From: Myxococcales bacterium
Lineage (GTDB): Bacteria; Myxococcota_A; UBA9160; SMWR01
Length of the DNA: 64,000 bases
Assembly (NCBI GenBank): GCA_022561775.1
Contig: JADFQO010000007.1
Span: 43,050 to 107,049, forward strand
Direction: 5' to 3'
A program made the position numbers and the translations under genes. Shown piece by piece: positions 50,504 through 58,295 of the stretch. The notes below the pieces were generated by a model. It was not told the DNA's origin. It made no database searches and saw only the letters and a program-made list of their open reading frames with translations. Within the stretch, counting starts at the first letter, position 1; each line of letters starts with the position of its first letter.

Positions 50504-52102
50504 TCATTCGGCCGGTTGATTCCACCCCAGCGCTTCTAGCATCGCATGGTAGATGTAGTTCTGCTCTTGAACGCCGTGAAACAGCTGAGAGCCCGGTCCT
50601 CGCGCGTAGGCGGGAACGTCCTCGCCCGAGTGGGTTTCGCTGCGAAACGGAACGCCGCCTTCCTGGAGATAGTCGGGATCGGCGGTATCGACTTCCGTGA
50701 GGTCTGGCCGTCCCCGAGTGATTCCGCCGAATACGCGTGGATCGTGTGGATGGAATTTGGGTCCTTCGGGCTGATCTCTACTCGCACCAGTGTAACCGGG
50801 GCCGTTCTGATAGCCCAGCGTCGTGAAAGGTAACCCCAAAGCGTCGAGCGCAGGCTCTTCAGCAGATCGTCCTCGGTGGTCATTTTCGATCGTGAGGCCG
50901 AGGATGTCGTTTCCGCGGGTGGGATAGCCTCCGATGTTGAATACGTGGCCGTGGTCGGCTGTTACGACGATGAGCGTATCGTCTGCGCTAGTTCTCTCGG
51001 CCGCAACACCAACCGCGCGCGCGAATTCGATGGTTTCGGTGAGTGCCCGAAATGCATTTGCATTGTGGTGCCCGTGGTCGATTCGGCCGCCCTCCACCAT
51101 CAAGAAATAGCCGAGCGGATTGCGTTCCAGGATCTCCAACGCCGTGAGCGTCATCTGCGTCAGTGAGGGTTGGCACGGAAGGTCGTTTTCGCGGTCGGCT
51201 TCGTAGCGCAGGTGGTTGGCGGCGAAGAGGCCGAGCAGATGCGAAGTCCTGGCGGTGTCGAGATTCTCGATTCCCGCGCAGGTACGCACGAAGACCGACC
51301 CGGGATGACGAGCCACCCATTCTTCGGTGAGATCGCGGCCGTCGCTTCTCGTGATGGCTGGTGCATTTAATTCCGGCCACAGCGCGCTGGTGGTCGGTCC
51401 ATCGGGCCGAAAGTACTGCTCTCCACCGCCGAGCACGACTTCGAGTCCGTCACCGTGGGAAAACTCGATGAGTTGGCGCGCGATGTCGGGGAAATCCGCG
51501 GCTCGTGCCTCGGGGGTCATCGTGGTGTCACTTTCCCAACCTCGCTCGGGGGAATGGGCGTACAGGGCCGCAGGCGTTGCATGGGTCACCGCGGTGGTGG
51601 TGACCAGGCCCGTGGAGCGCCCGCGATCCTCGGCGATTTCGACGATGGTCTCGAGTCGATGCGCATTGGCGCGGCTGAAGTCACCCCGTTCAATGGATGC
51701 GTCGACAGAAATGAAGCCTGCGCGGGTCTTTTCCCCTGTGACGATCGCCGTCATGGTCCCGGCCGAGTCGGGAACCTGCTGATCGGTGTTGTAGACCTTG
51801 ATCAGCGCGACATCGGGAAAGCGATCGAAACTCAGCTGGTTTTCTTCGCCGCTCTCTCCCCTCAGTTGGCCCTCGAGGATGCGGGCGGCGGTCACCGTGC
51901 TGATCCCCATCCCGTCACCGATGAAGAGGATCACGTTCTTCGCCCGGCTGGAAATCGCATCCAGTCGTCGCGAATTTGCGACAGCGATCGGGTGCTCGAC
52001 CATCTCGCGCTTCGCTCCCGCGCAGGCGAACTGGAAGTGGAGTGTGCCGGTTGCTGCTGCTGCCATCGCGAAAATCGCGATGCCGCGCCGTAGCACCATC
52101 AC
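50504..52102 (-). CDS. Alkaline phosphatase (PhoA family)
   Basis: 532 residues (GTG 52102, or ATG 52099). An N-terminal signal with a possible lipobox-like FACAG near 27. The core matches PhoA: VILFIGDGMGISTVTAARIL with the Asp metal ligand, the nucleophile QQVPDSAGTMTAIVTGEKT (Ser within DSA), EGGRIDHGHHNANA and VTADHGHVF. It frees phosphate from monoesters outside the cytoplasm with two zinc and one magnesium. Promoter features such as a Pho box are not obvious. It is separated from the ALDH by 46 bases on the same strand. Confidence 0.9.
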   Translation of the reverse strand: MMVLRRGIAIFAMAAAATGTLHFQFACAGAKREMVEHPIAVANSRRLDAISSRAKNVILFIGDGMGISTVTAARILEGQLRGESGEENQLSFDRFPDVALIKVYNTDQQVPDSAGTMTAIVTGEKTRAGFISVDASIERGDFSRANAHRLETIVEIAEDRGRSTGLVTTTAVTHATPAALYAHSPERGWESDTTMTPEARAADFPDIARQLIEFSHGDGLEVVLGGGEQYFRPDGPTTSALWPELNAPAITRSDGRDLTEEWVARHPGSVFVRTCAGIENLDTARTSHLLGLFAANHLRYEADRENDLPCQPSLTQMTLTALEILERNPLGYFLMVEGGRIDHGHHNANAFRALTETIEFARAVGVAAERTSADDTLIVVTADHGHVFNIGGYPTRGNDILGLTIENDHRGRSAEEPALDALGLPFTTLGYQNGPGYTGASRDQPEGPKFHPHDPRVFGGITRGRPDLTEVDTADPDYLQEGGVPFRSETHSGEDVPAYARGPGSQLFHGVQEQNYIYHAMLEALGWNQPAE

Positions 52103-52160
52103 CCGATCATCCCCCCTGGCGTGGTCGTCAATTCGAACGCGGACACATTCTAGCCATCAT

Positions 52161-52904
52161 TCAGGCTGCGCCGCGCCGGCCGCAGAGGCCGAGTGCTTCT
52201 AATTCTGCTCGGGCGCTTCCCGACCAGTCGTTGTTGGCGCGCGGGTTCGCGGGGCTCGGATGCAGGATCCTCCCGATGCGTACTTCGCGTTTGGCGAGGG
52301 CTTCCCGGGCGCGTTGTTCCGCGAAAGCCCCGATGCCGATGACCCACTCGGCCTTGAAGATTTCCACCAATCGCCGCAAGTAGGCATCGCAGCAGCTGAA
52401 CAATGGCTCTCGCTCGATGGCTGGCAGCTTGTCTGGCGTTCGATTGCGCCCGCTCGACTCGATGAATACCAGCGGGCAGTAATTTGTGATGAACCGGCTC
52501 TCGAAGAATTTCTCGGGTCTGCCGTAGTGTGCCGCGATCGCGCCCCAGAGTCGGGATCCGCTGACCTCGCTTCGCGGGCAATCGAATCCCCGGACGGGCC
52601 GCTTGGGATGCTCGCTCGCCGGGCGCCCCACGGGCTCTTCGATCCCCAACCAATCGCGCACGGCCGCGACGTCGCCGAAGGGAATCCCGGTTTGCGCCAT
52701 GCCGAAAGGCCCCGGATTCATACCCAGAAAGATCACCCGCTTGAGGTCGTCAGCATACGATCGGATGTAGGCGTTGTGAGGACGCCGGGCGTACTCGAGT
52801 GGGTTGTAGACATGGGTGACGGGGTCGGCGAAACGCAGGTCGGCGAGCTGTCTGCAGAGTGCTCGCGTCGTTGCTCGAACCTTCGAGGCGATCTTTCCCC
52901 GCAC
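52161..52904 (-). CDS. SMUG1-type uracil-DNA glycosylase
   Basis: 247 residues (GTG 52904). The UDG superfamily motifs are of SMUG1 type: LGMNPGPFGMAQTGIPFGD as motif I with the Asn, TNYCPLVF, and the C-terminal ILHPSPANPRANNDW containing the HPSP loop. It removes uracil and oxidised pyrimidines from DNA to start base excision repair. Single-gene setting, diverging from the mla operon across ~430 bases. Confidence 0.88.
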   Translation of the reverse strand: MRGKIASKVRATTRALCRQLADLRFADPVTHVYNPLEYARRPHNAYIRSYADDLKRVIFLGMNPGPFGMAQTGIPFGDVAAVRDWLGIEEPVGRPASEHPKRPVRGFDCPRSEVSGSRLWGAIAAHYGRPEKFFESRFITNYCPLVFIESSGRNRTPDKLPAIEREPLFSCCDAYLRRLVEIFKAEWVIGIGAFAEQRAREALAKREVRIGRILHPSPANPRANNDWSGSARAELEALGLCGRRGAA

Positions 52905-53332
52905 GTCGTGCGCCCCCTGACGAGCAGCCAGCCGAGATCCACAGCCGCGCGCCGAATCGATCGATCGGCGCCCGCCTCGGGACCGATGGCGAATCCCACC
53001 ATGGAGGGCCGCAAATCCGGCTTGAATGCCCTTTTCGGGTAGAGGATGTAACGGCCTCGGTGGGATCGCCGCAAGCGGCTTCTCGATCGACGCCGGTTGA
53101 ATCGTACGGCTGGCTGCTCGTTGGGGGCGCCCAGTGGCGCCCGGCTGGACTAGACTGCAGCCGGGCCCGGGGGGGGTATGCGGCGCGAAGATTCGGTTCG
53201 CGGCGGAATCACCGATTCGTCACAAGCCGCCTGCGGGAATCGATCGATGGATCGACGTCTGTGCAGCGTCCCATCGTACCCAGGGGCGGCGGGCGCGGAC
53301 GTTGCGCGGGAAGCAGCTCGGGACTGGAGCGC
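52905..53332. other. 428-base region with no recognised gene
   Basis: Between the divergent SMUG gene and mlaF I see no credible gene. A plus-strand frame runs through in phase with mlaF, and a minus-strand frame of 113 codons overlaps it, but both have shadow-like composition and no motif. Several CGATCGAT-rich repeats are scattered here. Promoters for both genes must lie inside. Confidence 0.4.
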
Positions 53333-54145
53333 ATGAGCAAACCCACAGCACAGGAATTCCGGATTGCTTTCGATGGCGTTGATCTCAGGCGCGGCGAGAG
53401 ATGTATCTTCGACGGTCTGTCTTGCGGATTCCCCCGCGGCCGGATTTCCGTGGTTCTCGGAGCCAGCGGTGCTGGCAAGAGCACGCTGATCAGAATGATC
53501 GGGGGGCTCCAGAAGCCGGATAGCGGCAGCATCCGTTTGGCCGGGCAGGACATCACAGCGTTCTCCGAACGCGAACTCTTCAAGATACGGGACCGGATCG
53601 GGATGCTCTTTCAGGGTGGAGCGCTGCTCGACTCGATGACGGTCGCCGAGAACGTCGCGCTGCCGTTGTGCGAGCACACCCGTCTATCCGACGCGGACAT
53701 CCAAGCCGAGGTCAACCGCCGGCTCGTCGCGGTGGGCCTTGCTGAAACGGGGCACCTCTATCCCCGTGAACTCTCTGGGGGCATGAGTCGCCGGGCCGCG
53801 TTGGCCCGCGCGATCGTGATGGATCCTGAAATCCTCCTGGTCGATGAGCCATTTTCCGGTCTCGACCCAATCAACGTGCGGCGCATCGAAATGCTGCTCG
53901 TCGACCTGAATCAGCACCTGGATCTGACGTTGATCGTGACATCCCATCACATGGCTTCGTCACTCCGCATGGCGGATCGACTGATTTTCATGGTCGATGG
54001 CATCGCGATCGCGGGGTCGCCTGCCGATCTACTCAAGAGTGAGGACGAGCGCATCGTGGAGTTTCTCAATGCCGAAAGCGATCGCTTCGCAGAACGGCAC
54101 GAGCTCGATGTCACCCCGCTGTTGAGGCGTCGGGGGGACGCGTGA
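53333..54145 (+). CDS. mlaF: Mla lipid transport ATP-binding protein
   Basis: 270 residues from ATG 53333; the track start at 52859 is a run-through. ABC ATPase motifs: Walker A GASGAGKST, Q-loop LFQGGALLDSMTV, signature LSGGM, Walker B ILLVDEPFSGLDP, switch His in SHHMA. Similarity to MlaF is supported by the following permease (mlaE), MCE protein (mlaD), mlaA and mlaC. It powers movement of phospholipids between outer and inner membranes. Stop and mlaE start overlap (GTGA at 54142). Confidence 0.92.
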   Translation: MSKPTAQEFRIAFDGVDLRRGERCIFDGLSCGFPRGRISVVLGASGAGKSTLIRMIGGLQKPDSGSIRLAGQDITAFSERELFKIRDRIGMLFQGGALLDSMTVAENVALPLCEHTRLSDADIQAEVNRRLVAVGLAETGHLYPRELSGGMSRRAALARAIVMDPEILLVDEPFSGLDPINVRRIEMLLVDLNQHLDLTLIVTSHHMASSLRMADRLIFMVDGIAIAGSPADLLKSEDERIVEFLNAESDRFAERHELDVTPLLRRRGDA

Positions 54146-54921
54146 GAGCCAAACCGATCGAGAATCTGGGATTTCAGACGCTGATGGTGATCGAGCACTT
54201 CGGTCGGATTGCGCAGTTTGGCGTTCGGATCGTGGCGTGTCTGGTAACGCGTCCCTATCGGTTTCGCCGGCTCATGGCCGACGTGTTCGACGCCGGTGTC
54301 TTGTCGCTTCCGGTCGTTTGCCTCTCCGGTGCCGTCGTCGGCGGGACGCTCAGCCTGCTTGGCTACACGACGCTGGTTCGATTTGGCGCCGAAGAGGCCC
54401 TCGGTACACTGGTTGGACTCTCGGTGATCCGGGAGCTCGGACCGGTCCTCACCGCGCTACTCGTGACCGGACGCGCGGGATCGGCGATCGCGGCGGAGAT
54501 CGCGACCATGGTCACCACCGAGCAGCTGGACGGTCTGCGGATGATGTCGATCGATCCGATCGATTTCGTCGTGTCGCCGAAGGCGCTCGCCCTGCTGCTC
54601 GTGATGCCGCTTCTCGTGGGGCTGTTCATCGTCTTCTCCCTGATGGGTGGCTACGGGGTTGCGGTCGGGCTGCTCGGGGTCGACGGCGGTTCGTTCACGA
54701 GCAGCCTGAAAGGAGCCGTCGAGTTCTGGGACGACGTCGTGGGAAGCTTCTCCAAGGCCATCACTTTCGGCGGACTGACGGGCCTGATCGCCACCTATCG
54801 CGGTTATATCAGTGAGCCGACGGCAGCAGGTGTGAGCGCTGCGACCACGAGTACTGTCGTAATCGCGTCCGTCTCGATCCTGGTTTTCGATTTCTTCCTC
54901 AACGGATTCTGGGGAGTCTAG
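54142..54921 (+). CDS. mlaE: Mla lipid transport permease
   Basis: 259 residues from GTG 54142. About five to six membrane helices; the MlaE family block GTLVGLSVIRELGPVLTALLVTGRAGSAIAAEIATM and the following QLDGLRMMSIDP coupling segment are clear. It forms the inner-membrane channel of the MlaFEDB complex. Translational coupling to mlaF by 4-base overlap; mlaD follows 32 bases later. Confidence 0.93.
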   Translation: MRAKPIENLGFQTLMVIEHFGRIAQFGVRIVACLVTRPYRFRRLMADVFDAGVLSLPVVCLSGAVVGGTLSLLGYTTLVRFGAEEALGTLVGLSVIRELGPVLTALLVTGRAGSAIAAEIATMVTTEQLDGLRMMSIDPIDFVVSPKALALLLVMPLLVGLFIVFSLMGGYGVAVGLLGVDGGSFTSSLKGAVEFWDDVVGSFSKAITFGGLTGLIATYRGYISEPTAAGVSAATTSTVVIASVSILVFDFFLNGFWGV

Positions 54922-54953
54922 GAGTCTCGGCTCCGTAGGAGGCAACAGTCGCT

Positions 54954-55412
54954 ATGCAACGTTCTCCGGTACGCGATCTCATCGTTGGCCTTTTCGTGTT
55001 GCTGGGTCTCGCTTCGATCGGATACCTCTCCATTGAAGTGGGTGGGCTTTACTACAGTGGCCCCAGTGGCTTCAAGCTCATCGCGACCTTCGATGAGGTG
55101 GGAGATCTCAAGCCCCGCGCTGCGGTGGTGATCGCGGGAGTGAAGGTGGGACAGGTGGTGTCGATCGAATTGGACGAGATTCTGAGGGCGCGCTGCGAAC
55201 TCGACATCGACCCGGGCCTGGGCCTAGACGTCGAGACCTCGGCCGCGATCATGACGGTGGGGCTACTCGGCGAGAAGTTTGTCGCTCTGGAGCCCGGGGG
55301 TTTGGACCAAATGCTCAAATCTGGCGACGAAATTGGCCGAACCGTGTCGGCGTTATCGATCGAAAAGCTGGTCGGGAAAATCGTGAACGACACCGGTCTG
55401 GAGGAGGATTGA
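54954..55412 (+). CDS. mlaD: MCE-domain lipid transport protein
   Basis: 152 residues: one N-terminal transmembrane helix (LIVGLFVLLGLASIGYLSI) and a single MCE domain with YSGPSGFKLIATFDEVGDLKPRAAVVIAGVKVGQV and LLGEKFVALEPG. MlaD hexamers form the periplasmic lipid ring on MlaFE. Short, as in MlaD proteins with one MCE domain and almost no tail. Confidence 0.93.
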   Translation: MQRSPVRDLIVGLFVLLGLASIGYLSIEVGGLYYSGPSGFKLIATFDEVGDLKPRAAVVIAGVKVGQVVSIELDEILRARCELDIDPGLGLDVETSAAIMTVGLLGEKFVALEPGGLDQMLKSGDEIGRTVSALSIEKLVGKIVNDTGLEED

Positions 55413-55414
55413 GG

Positions 55415-56161
55415 ATGAAGCCCTGGGGAGATCCTGCGCGGCGAATGCGGCTCATCGCGCTGGTGGTCATCGCCGCGGCTCTGGGTGCGGGAGTCGCCTG
55501 GGCGGACGCCGACGCGGATGCCGGGGATCCCTGGGAGACGATGAACCGCGGGATCTTCCGATTCAACGAGGGCGCCGATCGCTGGGTAATCGAGCCCATC
55601 GCGAAGGGCGTGGACTTCGTCATGCCCGATCCCGTGGAGCGCGCGATTCGCAAATTCTTCGTCAATTCGATGATTCCGATCCATTTCCTGAATGGCCTTC
55701 TCCAGTTCAAACCCCTCGCGGCTTTCGAAGACCTCGCTCGCTTCGTGGTCAATACCACCATCGGAGTCGCGGGGTTCTTCGATCCCGCCAGCTATTTCGG
55801 ACTCGAGGAGCACCAGGAGGATTTCGGCCAGACCCTCGGAGTTTGGGGGGTTCCACCCGGTCCCTACCTCGTTCTACCGCTCATGGGACCTTCGAATCCC
55901 CGGGACACCGTCGGTCTGATCGCCGACTCCGCTGCACTCGTCTATCCGTACTTCGTGCCGTTCTATGTGAGTGCTTCGATTGGTGTGGGCCGCCAGCTCA
56001 ACCGGCGCTCGCTCGCGCTCGACGAGATTGCGGCGCAGCGCGAAGAGGCTCTGGACTACTATGTGGCGGTTCGAAACGCCTACACGAGTTACCGGGAAAA
56101 CCAGCTGAGGGATCGGGAGGAAGACGAGTCGGATGGCGATGATCTCTATTACCCGGACTGA
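55415..56161 (+). CDS. mlaA: MlaA/VacJ-family outer-membrane lipid protein
   Basis: 248 residues from ATG 55415 after GGAGG. The VacJ family is clear: DPWETMNRGIFRFNEGADRWVIEPIAKG, FVNSMIPIHFLNGLLQ, DFGQTLGVWGVPPGPYLVLPLMGPSNPRDTVG. It removes mislocalised phospholipids from the outer leaflet of the outer membrane. Notably there is no lipobox cysteine (in fact no Cys near the signal); the leader AALGAGVAWADA looks like signal peptidase I type. The C-terminus is very acidic. It overlaps mlaC by 29 bases. Confidence 0.9.
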   Translation: MKPWGDPARRMRLIALVVIAAALGAGVAWADADADAGDPWETMNRGIFRFNEGADRWVIEPIAKGVDFVMPDPVERAIRKFFVNSMIPIHFLNGLLQFKPLAAFEDLARFVVNTTIGVAGFFDPASYFGLEEHQEDFGQTLGVWGVPPGPYLVLPLMGPSNPRDTVGLIADSAALVYPYFVPFYVSASIGVGRQLNRRSLALDEIAAQREEALDYYVAVRNAYTSYRENQLRDREEDESDGDDLYYPD

Positions 56162-56801
56162 TTTTCGGACCCACAGAGTGCTGCGGTCTGCGCGCACGGC
56201 CACGGCCGTCCTCGTCGCTGCGGTGAGCTGTCTCGCCGCAGCGGGCGCTCGCGCTGCAACGGAATCCGGGGCGGGCGCACGCGCCGTCATCGCCGAGACG
56301 GTCGAAGAGGTTCTCGCGGTGCTTCGCGACAAGTCCGTCCCGACCGAAGACCGAATTCGCTCGATCGAGGAGATCGTCTACGGGCGCTTCGATCTCTGTG
56401 TGATGTCCCGGTTGGTGCTCGCCCGAAACTGGAAGCGGTTCTCCGAGGAGCAGAAGGCGGAATACGTCAAAGAATTCAAACGATATCTAACGAACAGTTA
56501 CGGCAGTCGGATCGAGCGCTACGACCAACAGGAAGTGGAAATCATCGGAGAGCGCGAGGAGCCGCGCGGCGATGTCGTCGTTCAAACGAAAATCATGGGC
56601 GGTGAGTTCGAGGGAGCGGTGGTCGAATATCGGTTGCGGAACCGGGCCGAAGGCTGGCGTGTGATCGACGTGGTAATCGAGGGCATCAGCATGGTCTCGA
56701 ACTACCGCGACCAGTTCAAATCGATCGTCAGCAGCGGTGGACCGGAGCTGCTGCTGGAGAAACTCAGGCAGAAGAACGCCGCGGGGATGGCGATCGACTG
56801 A
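56133..56801 (+). CDS. mlaC: Periplasmic phospholipid-binding protein
   Basis: 222 residues; signal peptide (VLVAAVSCLAAAGARA), then the MlaC/Ttg2D domain: RFDLCVMSRLVLARNWKRFSEEQKAEYVKEF, TNSYGSRIERY and EGISMVSNYRDQFKSI. It carries phospholipid across the periplasm between MlaA and MlaFEDB. The start overlaps mlaA by 29 bases, so expression is coupled. The operon ends at the twin-hairpin repeat 33 bases later. Confidence 0.92.
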   Translation: MAMISITRTDFRTHRVLRSARTATAVLVAAVSCLAAAGARAATESGAGARAVIAETVEEVLAVLRDKSVPTEDRIRSIEEIVYGRFDLCVMSRLVLARNWKRFSEEQKAEYVKEFKRYLTNSYGSRIERYDQQEVEIIGEREEPRGDVVVQTKIMGGEFEGAVVEYRLRNRAEGWRVIDVVIEGISMVSNYRDQFKSIVSSGGPELLLEKLRQKNAAGMAID

Positions 56802-56834
56802 TTGCGGGCGGGGTCTGCGCGCTGCAAACCGCTC

Positions 56835-56892
56835 CGCTAGCGGGCGAATCCTTCGGATTCGCTTGCGGCGACGGGACCTGTTCGGTCCCGTC
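56835..56892. repeat. Twin-hairpin palindromic repeat, copy 2
   Basis: Same head as the copy at 13021 (CGCTAGCGGGCGAATCC, stem GCGAATCC-TTC-GGATTCGC, then TTGCGGCG). The second hairpin is GACGGGACC-TGTTC-GGTCCCGTC, a perfect 9-bp stem of unrelated sequence. It lies between the convergent mlaC and methyltransferase genes and can end transcription from both sides. Confidence 0.7.
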
Positions 56893-57737
56893 TAGGAGCG
56901 CCGAAATCCCGCGATGTAGCAGATCCAGGCCGGATCATCTGGCGCCTGCTCCCGCCGGCTGAAGATGTCATTGCCCTCGCCGGTCTTGCGGTCCGTTCCT
57001 TCCCAGTAGACCTCTGACGCGTAGAAGCCGGCCTCCTGCAGGAGTTCCCGGATCTCCGGAATCGACCAGAGTCGCCAGTCGTAGTGAAACGCTCGCTTCA
57101 TCCGGCTGCCGTCGGAAAACTCGAAGTGTATGAAATTGGTCACGTGGTGGTGAATGGGATCGAAGCGGTGCTGATCCCAGACGTAGTCGAAGTCGTCGTC
57201 AACTTCACGGGTCTCTTCGATGGTGCGCTGGGCATCTGCACCCCCGTAGGCATCGAGGATCAACGCCCCTTCCGAATTCAGCGTCGAATAAGCGCGCGTC
57301 AGATAATTCAGCAGCGAGGCGCGCTCTCGGAACAGGAAATATGAAAAATTGAAGGCAACCGTGACGTCGACACTTTTGTGGCCGATGTCGAGTACGTCCC
57401 CTTCGATCAGCTTTATCCGAGCGGCCTGGTCGGGTCGCAGCTTGCCGACATTGTGCACGCGCCCCCACTCGAGCGGATTGGGGTCGAGATCGATCCCCCA
57501 GGCTCGGTTCTCGCTCGACTTCTCCACCCATCGGCATGCCAGCAGTGCGGTCCCGCAGAAGTCCTCGCGGAGGGTTCGCGCGGGGCGCGAGAATTGAGAG
57601 CGGAAGATCCTCTGGATCAGCGGGATGTCCGCGTCGGGCTCTTGAACGGCCCTCTGGTAGAGATCGTGCTTGTCGGCACGCTTCACCATCGCCACCGCTC
57701 GGCGTCTCGAGGTTCTCTTGTTCTGCTTTCGGCCCAT
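56892..57737 (-). CDS. Class I SAM-dependent methyltransferase
   Basis: 281 residues. After a basic, Arg/Lys-rich N-terminus the Rossmann methyltransferase fold begins: TLREDFCGTALLACRWV, GIDLDPNPLEWG (SAM-binding acidic residues), IEGDVLDIGHKSVDVTVAFNFSYFLF. The C-terminal part (WSIPEIRELLQEAGFYASEVYWEG) is typical of small-molecule methyltransferases. The substrate is unknown. The start may also be the Met 16 residues further in. Convergent with mlaC, divergent from the His-rich protein. Confidence 0.78.
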   Translation of the reverse strand: MGRKQNKRTSRRRAVAMVKRADKHDLYQRAVQEPDADIPLIQRIFRSQFSRPARTLREDFCGTALLACRWVEKSSENRAWGIDLDPNPLEWGRVHNVGKLRPDQAARIKLIEGDVLDIGHKSVDVTVAFNFSYFLFRERASLLNYLTRAYSTLNSEGALILDAYGGADAQRTIEETREVDDDFDYVWDQHRFDPIHHHVTNFIHFEFSDGSRMKRAFHYDWRLWSIPEIRELLQEAGFYASEVYWEGTDRKTGEGNDIFSRREQAPDDPAWICYIAGFRRS

Positions 57738-57888
57738 CTGAACTCACCCGCCTCCTCTTCGGATCAACCGGAGGGGCATCCTCGCTCAGAATGCGGTCGG
57801 ACTCAATGACCTGCCGGTTCTGGAGCCGCTGAATTTCCCCGGAATCGCAGCGTCAAAGGGTGCAGATACAACGAGAGGAGGATTTGCA

Positions 57889-58269
57889 ATGACCCGAATC
57901 GCCCAGGCTCGACCGAAACGGCTCTCTGCCATCATCATCGGATCCGCCGCGATGCTGCTGTTCGCTCCCAGCGCAGCATGGGCGGGCTCCGGTCATCACG
58001 ACTACGACCGCCATCGCACGTACGGTCACTACGAGTCACATTCCAGCTATGCATTCCAGCACCACGCTTCCCACGAGCGCCACCACTACCGCGGGAAGCG
58101 TCGCGGACACCAGAAGCACCATGTCGGCTACTACTGCAGGCCGTGCAATCACTACTTCAGCGCGCGAAGCAAACTCTACGATCACGTTAGCTATCGGCAC
58201 CACGTTCCGTTCCGGCATCTCACAGCAGCAATCAGCTTCGGCGCGTTCGGCTGGATCTTCTTCGGCTGA
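57889..58269 (+). CDS. Secreted His-rich protein with C2H2 zinc-finger-like motif
   Basis: 126 residues with a strong GAGAGGAGGA ribosome site. A signal peptide ends near WAGS (about 33). Residues 35-80 are rich in His, Tyr and Arg. A segment at 83-104 reads C-X2-C-X3-F-X5-L-X2-H-X4-H (C83, C86, F90, L96, H99, H104), the classic C2H2 zinc-finger spacing including both hydrophobic core positions, which is very unusual in an exported bacterial protein. A hydrophobic C-terminal stretch (LTAAISFGAFGWIFFG) could be a membrane helix. Metal binding is a reasonable inference; no family is recognised. Confidence 0.75.
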   Translation: MTRIAQARPKRLSAIIIGSAAMLLFAPSAAWAGSGHHDYDRHRTYGHYESHSSYAFQHHASHERHHYRGKRRGHQKHHVGYYCRPCNHYFSARSKLYDHVSYRHHVPFRHLTAAISFGAFGWIFFG

Positions 58270-58295
58270 TTGGGCGAAGTTGGTAAAGCGGTTGA

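Noticed and set aside
52733-53074. 113-codon minus-strand ORF before the SMUG gene
   Set aside because: No ribosome site or motif; overlaps SMUG in another frame.
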